IMG/VR virus record: IMGVR_UViG_3300031671_000004
Span: 1 to 37,656 of that record
Source: a virus
Direction: 5' to 3' (one strand)
Length of the DNA: 37,656 bases
Below, in pieces: positions 31,126 through 36,470 of the stretch. The translations under genes and the position numbers were made by a program. How positions within the stretch are numbered: position 1 is the stretch's first letter; each line of letters starts with the position of its first letter. The notes under the pieces are model-generated. The model had not been told where the DNA came from. It made no database searches and saw only the letters and a list, made by a program, of their open reading frames with translations.

Positions 31126-32448
31126 ATGCTGGAACCTGACCGTATTGCCTATTACTTTTCACTCACCCACGAACTACCTGAGGTAGAGTTCAAAGGGCTA
31201 GGAATGAGGGGAGATAACCCACTCTTTGGCAGGGTCGTGCGGGCAGCAATGGCGATGGCGAACCGGCGCGGCGGTGGCACGGTCATTATCGGCGTAAAAG
31301 AGGAGCAGGCGGGACTGGACTTCAAAGGTCTGACCGCTGACATGCTCGCGACGTGGAAATACGAACATATTGCGAATGGCTTCAACAGCTATACGAATGT
31401 CCCCATCGAGTTCGACCACCTAGAGTATGAATATAACGGTGACAAGTTTCTCGTCCTAGACATTCACGAGTTTGCTACAGTCCCCGTCATGTGTATGAAG
31501 GAATACCGGGACAAAACTAACCCGAAAATGCCTTACGATCAGTGTAAAGTTATCCTGCGTCCAGGCGCATTTTATATCCGCACGATCAACAATGCGGAAA
31601 GCAAGGAAATGCTCACCAGCGAGGAGACACGCACCCTCTTCCAGCTAGCGAACGATAAGGCCGTCCAGTCCTTTGTCACACATACAAGACTTGCTGGTAT
31701 CAACATCGCGCCGCTGCCAAAAGATGAAGAGCTGTTCGCACGGCAACTCGAGGGATGGACGGGTACAGTTTACGACAAAATCCGCACCCGTGGCTATTGG
31801 GATATCCGCATCCGACCAGCGACGTTCAAGCCAGACCGGATGCCATTGTTTGCACTACGCCAGCTGATTATGCGTGCTTCACTGGACTACCGGAACTGGG
31901 AGTTCCCCTACAACACGCCGGTAAAGCCAGAGTATGGCAATGACTGGATCGGTCTGGAACACCAGCGGCGGCAGGCGTTACAAGCCTGGCGATTCTTTCA
32001 GAGCGGACAGTTTGCTGCCGTCGTGGGGCTACTTGAAGACTGGGGAGATTTGCGGACCACTCCGACGAAAGTCGAATGGAACCCTGGCGAGTACCTGTCA
32101 ATTCCCGACGTAGTTCACCACCTTACCGAATTTTTTGGCCTAGCTTCCCGGCTTGCAGTTACCGACTTATATCGTGACGAGCAGTCAGTCATAATCGACC
32201 TGAAGCTTTGCAAAACGAAAAACCGCAAGCTGTATGGACGTGGAACCTATCAAGACTTTCTGGGGTCAGATTACCCCACAGCTGCCGAGAATATTCCTTA
32301 TACCATTACACTTGCAAAAGAAGATATCATTGGCCGCCCGCTGGAGCTTGCCCGCGAAGCTTCCCTGTTCTTCTTCGACCGTTTCGGATACTACCCGTCA
32401 CAACAGCTCCTGACTACCATGCAATATGAACTTGAGATACATACTTAG
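31126..32448 (+). CDS. AlbA_2 / Schlafen-type putative ATP- or nucleic-acid-binding protein
   Basis: 440 aa. Residues ~18-150 match the AlbA_2 domain: EVEFKGLG at ~19-26, then AMAMANRRGGGTVIIGVKEE at ~42-61 with the glycine-rich GGGT-x-IIGV signature, and a FxVLDI-HEF segment with VILRPGAFYIRT after. The C-terminal ~250 residues are unassigned. In bacteria such genes are often regulators or parts of defence systems; Schlafen-type proteins may act on nucleic acids. It lies between rightward membrane genes, and a phage-encoded defence or exclusion role is possible but unproven. SD is weak (GAAAGAGA). Confidence 0.7.
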   Translation: MLEPDRIAYYFSLTHELPEVEFKGLGMRGDNPLFGRVVRAAMAMANRRGGGTVIIGVKEEQAGLDFKGLTADMLATWKYEHIANGFNSYTNVPIEFDHLEYEYNGDKFLVLDIHEFATVPVMCMKEYRDKTNPKMPYDQCKVILRPGAFYIRTINNAESKEMLTSEETRTLFQLANDKAVQSFVTHTRLAGINIAPLPKDEELFARQLEGWTGTVYDKIRTRGYWDIRIRPATFKPDRMPLFALRQLIMRASLDYRNWEFPYNTPVKPEYGNDWIGLEHQRRQALQAWRFFQSGQFAAVVGLLEDWGDLRTTPTKVEWNPGEYLSIPDVVHHLTEFFGLASRLAVTDLYRDEQSVIIDLKLCKTKNRKLYGRGTYQDFLGSDYPTAAENIPYTITLAKEDIIGRPLELAREASLFFFDRFGYYPSQQLLTTMQYELEIHT

Positions 32449-32479
32449 AGGAAACAACACCAAAACACCGGACGGCGCG

Positions 32480-32507
32480 TTGATAGCATCGTTCATCGTG
32501 CTACACT
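32480..32507 (+). promoter_or_regulatory. Promoter for the small membrane protein cassette
   Basis: TTGATA at 32480-32485, 16-bp spacer, TACACT at 32502-32507, then exactly six bases to the ATG at 32514. No SD. The start site would fall at the ATG, giving a leaderless mRNA. Confidence 0.45.
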
Positions 32508-32513
32508 GTCCCC

Positions 32514-32795
32514 ATGCGCCCCAACACAAAAAGTTCCCGCCGCTACCTAGTAGTACTGGCTCTGTTATTCCTCTACGTCCTGAGCCTGATCGCCGCCGCC
32601 TTCCTGTTCCACGTTGATACCGTCTGGGTCTTTTATGGCTTGATCCCCAGCGCCTGCAGCATCTACCTGGCACTTCACGGCTACCATGAAAGCCAGCATG
32701 CCGAAAACCATCTCAGGAGAATTGCCAATGATATGGCAGCCGTTAAGGCCTACGTTGAGTCGCTGGTCGGCGTAGGTAAGGAGTTTGATAGCTGA
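32514..32795 (+). CDS. Small membrane protein with two helices
   Basis: 93 aa. Basic start, helices at ~11-33 and ~37-54, then a soluble helical tail (AENHLRRIANDMAAVKAYVESL). Holin-like in size and topology, but no family match and no lysin gene is nearby, so the function is open. First of three small consecutive membrane genes; the leader is lacking. Confidence 0.65.
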   Translation: MRPNTKSSRRYLVVLALLFLYVLSLIAAAFLFHVDTVWVFYGLIPSACSIYLALHGYHESQHAENHLRRIANDMAAVKAYVESLVGVGKEFDS

Positions 32796-32796
32796 T

Positions 32797-33006
32797 ATGG
32801 GTGGCGATGACTCTCTGATACGCCATCTCCGCTGGTTCCTGACTATCGTCGGTATGGCTCTCGTCTTTATGCTTTTTGCGTTCGGCCTAATCGAACTTAT
32901 CCCACACTCCAAGCAAGCGGAAACGTGTACGATCAGCTACCACACGATTCTCAGCAATCGCTTCTTCAAGATCAATGAACCGTTACTGCCGAGGCGATGC
33001 AAATAA
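32797..33006 (+). CDS. Small single-helix membrane protein
   Basis: 69 aa from ATG 32797, one base after the preceding TGA; a TTG at 32785 is an alternative. A hydrophobic helix lies at ~12-34 (FLTIVGMALVFMLFAFGLIELI), followed by a short soluble tail with two cysteines (ETCTIS and RRCK). It resembles the size of spanin or accessory lysis genes but has no recognisable motif. Confidence 0.6.
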   Translation: MGGDDSLIRHLRWFLTIVGMALVFMLFAFGLIELIPHSKQAETCTISYHTILSNRFFKINEPLLPRRCK

Positions 33007-33146
33007 TGCGCAAGGCCATCATCTGGTTCCTGTTCGGTGACACCTTGGCGATCATGCTGCTACTAGTCAGCCTTAAACTCCATCCGCATAAACACGACGA
33101 AATCAAAGAACTCACAGGCGCTTCAGAAGGTCTGATCAGACGGTAA
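33006..33146 (+). CDS. 46-residue membrane protein
   Basis: 46 aa. The ATG overlaps the preceding TAA as TAATG, supporting coupling. A short hydrophobic helix at ~5-24 (IIWFLFGDTLAIMLLLVS) is followed by a His/Lys-rich tail (KLHPHKHDEIK). Third of the cassette. Function unknown. Confidence 0.55.
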   Translation: MRKAIIWFLFGDTLAIMLLLVSLKLHPHKHDEIKELTGASEGLIRR

Positions 33147-33327
33147 ATGCATTTTGCGACATGAAATCGTCGTAACACCTTACAAACAAGGGAAGGCTCA
33201 AAAATGGGAACGTATCGTTAAGTGGGTCATGGCCGTAAACGCGCTCAGAAACGAGCTAGTGCAGCCACAGGCCGTAAATTACCAGCCACATGTTAACGAA
33301 AAAACCGCCAAGCTTTTATGCTTCAAA

Positions 33328-33558
33328 CTAGCAAAAGCCAACTATTTCAAGCATCTCACGCTTCTTGTCCCATTGGCCTACTAACGACCTGCCGATGTAG
33401 TCAAACATGTTCAAACCAACGATATGACGCTGCGTTATAGCAATACCCTTCCGATGCAGCACATCGGTCACGAGCACGTCATATTTCGGGAGGAGGATAC
33501 CGTTGCGAGCATCATAGGTAAATATCTCATAAAAGTTATATTGAAGAAGCTTATTCAT
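33328..33558 (-). CDS. Small hypothetical protein
   Basis: 76 aa, alpha-beta, protein-like composition with many aromatic residues (YNFYEIFTYDARNGILLP). No SD is seen. It lies 34 bases after the 83-aa gene in the minus-strand unit that begins with the methyltransferase. No family recognised. Confidence 0.5.
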   Translation of the reverse strand: MNKLLQYNFYEIFTYDARNGILLPKYDVLVTDVLHRKGIAITQRHIVGLNMFDYIGRSLVGQWDKKREMLEIVGFC

Positions 33559-33592
33559 AATAGGAGTACCCTAATCCACGGCCGGTTAGTTA

Positions 33593-33844
33593 CTATTCAG
33601 AAGGAACGGGGGTTGTGCCTTGTTCGGCAAGTGGCGGGAAAACCGTGTCGTGTATCACCTCCAACTGGGTTGCGAGACCGCCCAGCGCAATTGCCATCTC
33701 CGCTTTGAACTCCTCAGAAAAGGGTTGCTGTACCTGACCTTCGGCCATAGACACCGTTTGCATGTGCTCCAACCGTTTCTGGACCCTCTCGAGTTCAATC
33801 TTAATACTGACGGTGTCCTCGCGGATGATTCGTTCTCTATGCAT
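33593..33844 (-). CDS. Small coiled-coil protein
   Basis: 83 aa. Helical, heptad-like N-terminus (VSIKIELERVQKRLEHMQ), then FKAEMAIALGGLATQLEVIH and a flexible tail. Starts eight bases after the methyltransferase stop. GAGG is 13 bases upstream, but a perfect TATAAT six bases before the ATG suggests a second, leaderless transcript. Function unknown. Confidence 0.65.
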   Translation of the reverse strand: MHRERIIREDTVSIKIELERVQKRLEHMQTVSMAEGQVQQPFSEEFKAEMAIALGGLATQLEVIHDTVFPPLAEQGTTPVPSE

Positions 33845-33850
33845 GTACGT

Positions 33851-33856
33851 ATTATA
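33851..33856 (-). promoter_or_regulatory. -10 hexamer TATAAT six bases before an ATG
   Basis: TATAAT on the minus strand overlaps the methyltransferase stop codon and lies exactly six bases before the ATG at 33844. No convincing -35 is present, so it may need an activator or may be chance. Confidence 0.3.
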
Positions 33857-34736
33857 CCTCTTGATCAGCTGCCTTGATCGCTTTCATAATCTCAACCGCT
33901 ACAGCAGGCACAATTGCGTTACCGACCGCTTTCAACGCTTCTTTCCGCCACCTGGCTTCACTGATACTCGTTCCATCGGGAAGCTTAACCATGTTTCGGG
34001 TATTCCCATCATCCAAAGTACGAACGCAGGTTGAAGCTGCAACCTCCCGCCAGTCTCGCTCCCAAGCTGCTGCTTCAGGCCAACGCGGGCGTAGCGACCC
34101 GTCAGACGGTTGTAACCGGTCTGTCCGATGCGGTACGGCTGGCCATCTTTGCCTACCAGCATCTCCACTTTTGTCCCCGGATCGTGGACTAAGGGAGTGC
34201 GCAATAAGCCAGACTCTATCCCGTCGATGTGGCGCGTTGAGGGCAACAGCCGGAATAATGTACGTTTGAACGGAGTAACCGATATTTTCCAGTTCAACGC
34301 ACAGTTCCTCGAATACCAGACCGGATTCAAGACTAAGGAGTCCAGGAACATTTTCCAGAATGCAGAATGTCGGCCTGACGTCTCGTATGACGTCAAAAGT
34401 CTGAGGCCAGAGCCAACGGTCATCTGCTTTGCCTTGTCTTCGGCCTGCTTGGGAAGCCGCTTGACAAGGTGGACTGGCACTGATAAGGCTAACATGTCCG
34501 CGATGGACGGCGAGTGGCGATTCGGCCCGACCGCTCCCTTCCAATCCCGTGCTGTTGGTGTCGGTAAGAGTCCTGATGTCTCCATAGATGGGTACTCCTG
34601 GAAAGTTCTTTTGTAGCACCATGCGGCAGAACCAGTCCGTTTCACAAAAGCCGACGCATTCGTAGTCGTCACGCCAGACATGCTGCGCGGCGAGCGCCCA
34701 TGAACCAATGCCTGAAAAAAGGTCTAGGTGCCTCAT
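33852..34736 (-). CDS. C5 cytosine DNA methyltransferase
   Basis: 294 aa. Motif I DLFSGIGSW at 5-13, motif II-like FCETDWFC, motif IV SASPPCQ with catalytic Cys91, motif VI CILENVPG with ENV at 128-130, motif VIII APHRRDRVWLIAH at ~168-180, and motif X near 272-285 (VGNAIVPAVAVEI). The target recognition region lies between ~181 and 265. It likely methylates phage DNA for protection from host restriction. No partner restriction enzyme is seen. A second frame in the same strand is also open over most of its length (see 33932-34585). Transcription diverges from the sigma-like gene. Confidence 0.93.
   Translation of the reverse strand: MRHLDLFSGIGSWALAAQHVWRDDYECVGFCETDWFCRMVLQKNFPGVPIYGDIRTLTDTNSTGLEGSGRAESPLAVHRGHVSLISASPPCQAASQAGRRQGKADDRWLWPQTFDVIRDVRPTFCILENVPGLLSLESGLVFEELCVELENIGYSVQTYIIPAVALNAPHRRDRVWLIAHSLSPRSGDKSGDAGRQRWPAVPHRTDRLQPSDGSLRPRWPEAAAWERDWREVAASTCVRTLDDGNTRNMVKLPDGTSISEARWRKEALKAVGNAIVPAVAVEIMKAIKAADQEV
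33932..34585 (-). CDS. Overlapping frame within the methyltransferase gene
   Basis: 217 aa from ATG 34585, preceded by AGGAG with a nine-base spacing; the frame is open from 34708. It lies one base downstream of the methyltransferase frame on the same strand. Contains LLPTPTARDWKG and GPNRHSPSIADML, then an ending LQPAFVLWMMGIPETW, words I associate with proteins encoded next to phage cytosine methyltransferases (LPTPTxxD-KG; LNPxFVEWLMGFP). If translated it would be a real overprinted partner gene. Expression is unproven and the resemblance is from memory. Confidence 0.5.
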   Translation of the reverse strand: METSGLLPTPTARDWKGAVGPNRHSPSIADMLALSVPVHLVKRLPKQAEDKAKQMTVGSGLRLLTSYETSGRHSAFWKMFLDSLVLNPVWYSRNCALNWKISVTPFKRTLFRLLPSTRHIDGIESGLLRTPLVHDPGTKVEMLVGKDGQPYRIGQTGYNRLTGRYARVGLKQQLGSETGGRLQLQPAFVLWMMGIPETWLSFPMERVSVKPGGGKKR

Positions 34737-34741
34737 AGCAG

Positions 34742-34827
34742 TGGACAGCTTACCTCTGGTGCTATGGAAGTCCAGTCACTGACTTTTTCCGACTAGGCAT
34801 CTGCCACTTTCCCAGCTAAGCTGTCCA
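34742..34827. promoter_or_regulatory. Divergent control region with inverted repeat
   Basis: TGGACAGCTTA at 34742-34752 is repeated inverted as TAAGCTGTCCA at 34817-34827. Read toward each gene, TAAGCTGTCCA ends five bases (methyltransferase: CTGCT) or four bases (sigma gene: GCTG) before the ATG. In between lies the palindrome AGTCACTGACT at 34774-34784. No consensus sigma-70 promoter is obvious. Confidence 0.55.
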
Positions 34828-34831
34828 GCTG

Positions 34832-35593
34832 ATGCACCCCGAGACCATGCTCACCATTGACGAACTCGACCAGATGGACGATTTATCCGGTACTGTCCTC
34901 TATGCCGCCGAGGTGAAACGGATTGCATATCTGACCCGTGAGGAACAAGCCGGATACATTGAAGCGGCCAGAGAAGGCGATATAGCTGCTCAAGAAGCCT
35001 TGCTGCTGAATTGCCTACACTGGGCACACTACCGCGCCTGGGCGGTCATGCATGATTTTGAGCCGTCACACTCCGATATTATGGACTTGGTGGGATGTGC
35101 CAATGTACGCATGGTAGAAGCGTTGCCGTCAGCCTTGAAAGCCAGCGATCCGATCAAGTACCTGATGAGCGTCAGCGCCAACGAGATGAAACGCTACTGT
35201 ATGTACCATGACCCGCTCATAAAGCGTCACCGCGACCAGCCGCTCAGCAAGCCGCATCCCATCACGTATAGCCTAGAGGAAGGCGGCCAACCATTGACCG
35301 ATTCGTTAGCCGGACCGGACATACAACTTGTCCCGCCTGAAATGCACGAAGAGAAGAAGCTCAGCGAATATCAGGTAGTCTACGACGCCTTACAGCAACT
35401 CAGTAGACGCAAACGGGAGGTGCTGATAGCTGCCTATGGCTTATACGGCGAACCGGCACAACGGAACGGGGATATTGCTGAGATGTTAGACTTGCCGAAG
35501 GAAACGGTTGAGAAATACCTGTGGCGGGCGAAACTCAGCTTGGCGGAAAAACTCGCGCCGTATGTGACGGAGCTGGGGCTGAAAGGAGCATAA
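34832..35593 (+). CDS. Sigma-70-like RNA polymerase sigma factor
   Basis: 253 aa. Region 2-like segment at ~53-125 (HSDIMDLVGCANVRMVEALP and SVSANEMKRYCMYHD), a linker, and region 4 at ~182-241 with YDALQQLSRRKREVLIAAYG and a helix-turn-helix RNGDIAEMLDLPKETVEKYL. A divergent sigma of this size in a phage would redirect host polymerase to phage promoters. Region 1.1 is absent. It faces away from the methyltransferase; a TAAGCTGTCCA motif precedes the ATG. The identification is good, its regulon unknown. Confidence 0.75.
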   Translation: MHPETMLTIDELDQMDDLSGTVLYAAEVKRIAYLTREEQAGYIEAAREGDIAAQEALLLNCLHWAHYRAWAVMHDFEPSHSDIMDLVGCANVRMVEALPSALKASDPIKYLMSVSANEMKRYCMYHDPLIKRHRDQPLSKPHPITYSLEEGGQPLTDSLAGPDIQLVPPEMHEEKKLSEYQVVYDALQQLSRRKREVLIAAYGLYGEPAQRNGDIAEMLDLPKETVEKYLWRAKLSLAEKLAPYVTELGLKGA

Positions 35594-35618
35594 AAAACCA
35601 CCGGCACAAGACCGATGG
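35592..35618 (-). terminator. Minus-strand terminator at the sigma gene end
   Basis: On the minus strand CCATCGG, 7-base loop, CCGGTGG (7 bp with one T-G wobble) followed by TTTTTT. It would end leftward transcripts and overlaps the rightward sigma gene's stop region. Confidence 0.5.
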
Positions 35619-35727
35619 CTGGTACGCTCTTTGTTTATCCGCATCGCCGTTCGGTCGAAACCTTAGGGCTAGCTTCGTCGGTATGGGTAGAGTCTCCCCG
35701 ATAACTGAGTACCGCGACTAGTATAAC

Positions 35728-35760
35728 AAAAAAGCCCCCACGTATGTCTACAGGGACTTT
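35728..35760 (-). terminator. Second minus-strand terminator
   Basis: On the minus strand AAAGTCCC pairs with GGGCTTT plus one wobble around a 15-base loop, and is followed by TTTTTT. It serves the leftward gene 36053-36277 or read-through from the glycosyltransferase. Between 35619 and 35864 nothing else is seen. Confidence 0.45.
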
Positions 35761-35864
35761 CTTGCTTGGGTCAGAGCAGGTGCTAGTCACGCTACTAACA
35801 TTGTATCATCCTGCTATACTTGAGGCATTGTCACAGTTCTATGATTTTGTAACGAAAGGAACTC

Positions 35865-36056
35865 ATGCGTCCATTATCAATCCTCTTCTTAGCGGTCACT
35901 TTCTTCTTAGCTGGCTTAATCAAGCTCGGAGCGGCAACTATTACCGACCATGCATTCGGTTGGTTATTACTTGCAGATGCGATTGTGCTTCTGCTCGACC
36001 CAGTCGTACCAGCGGTAGTCGGCTATTTCCATTCTCGCCGCGCTCCGCAAGCCTAA
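35865..36056 (+). CDS. Small two-helix membrane protein
   Basis: 63 aa. Hydrophobic helices at ~5-22 (SILFLAVTFFLAGLIKLG) and ~31-52 (FGWLLLADAIVLLLDPVV), short basic end. AAAGGA lies five bases before the ATG. Its TAA shares CTAA with the opposing gene's TAG. Function unknown. Confidence 0.65.
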   Translation: MRPLSILFLAVTFFLAGLIKLGAATITDHAFGWLLLADAIVLLLDPVVPAVVGYFHSRRAPQA

Positions 36057-36271
36057 GCGTTGGCGATATGGTCGGCAAAGCGTCCGGCAAGCTCTACTGA
36101 ATGCATTGCAACCTCTCCTGCACGACCCATAAACCGCTTGAACCGGAAAGCATTAAACGCTGCGCCGTTAGCTAGTTCCTCGCCATAGTATATCGGCAAA
36201 ATAGCTTGTTCGTCGTTGGCCTGGAAGCCTTCGGTGATTTGTTGGAGTGTTTGTTTGATTTCTAGTGACAT
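36053..36271 (-). CDS. Small hypothetical protein, leaderless
   Basis: 72 aa from ATG 36271 (MSLEIKQTLQQITEGFQAND); an ATG at 36277 adds two residues but lies directly after the -10. Alpha-beta protein with FRFKRFMGRAGEVAMHS. The promoter places the transcription start at this ATG, so leaderless translation is likely. Function unknown. Confidence 0.6.
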   Translation of the reverse strand: MSLEIKQTLQQITEGFQANDEQAILPIYYGEELANGAAFNAFRFKRFMGRAGEVAMHSVELAGRFADHIANA

Positions 36272-36277
36272 ACTCAT

Positions 36278-36306
36278 ATACTAGCAAACATTATTGCATT
36301 TGTCAA
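36278..36306 (-). promoter_or_regulatory. Promoter of the 36053-36271 gene
   Basis: On the minus strand TTGACA at 36306-36301, a 17-bp spacer, TAGTAT at 36283-36278. Seven bases downstream falls the A of the ATG at 36271, so the mRNA would be leaderless. Confidence 0.6.
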
Positions 36307-36325
36307 TACTTTATTTCAAAATAGT

Positions 36326-36418
36326 TTATACTTCCCTGAACAGGTTCGGATGTACCCCGCGTAAATGCTCTGCCTCACGATCAAAGAAAATATCATGTAT
36401 GATTTTGAGGTCTGCCAT
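36326..36418 (-). CDS. Possible 30-residue ORF or gene remnant
   Basis: MADLKIIHDIFFDREAEHLR then GVHPNLFREV, no SD. The frame stays open and protein-like upstream of the ATG toward the glycosyltransferase end (YHILQTDASQSFIIRDMAD), without a start codon, so it may be the remnant of a larger gene. Confidence 0.3.
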   Translation of the reverse strand: MADLKIIHDIFFDREAEHLRGVHPNLFREV

Positions 36419-36470
36419 ATCACGTATTATGAATGATTGGCTTGCGTCCGTCTGTAAGATATGGTACGCG

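Noticed and set aside
33154-33384. 76-codon plus-strand ORF from a TTG
   Set aside because: No ATG, no SD, and its end overlaps the minus-strand gene 33328-33558 by 57 bases; it may still be a remnant.
33424-33708. 94-codon plus-strand ORF
   Set aside because: Antisense to two minus-strand genes, with no SD.
34128-34616. 162-codon plus-strand ORF antisense to the methyltransferase
   Set aside because: Lacks protein-like composition and an SD; the same region already carries the methyltransferase and its overlapping frame.
35619-35720. tRNA-like words in the gap after the sigma gene
   Set aside because: No cloverleaf could be built; the T-loop and acceptor stem do not pair.
35744-36100. 118-codon plus-strand ORF
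   Set aside because: Overlaps the SD-led 63-aa membrane protein in another frame and starts inside a terminator.
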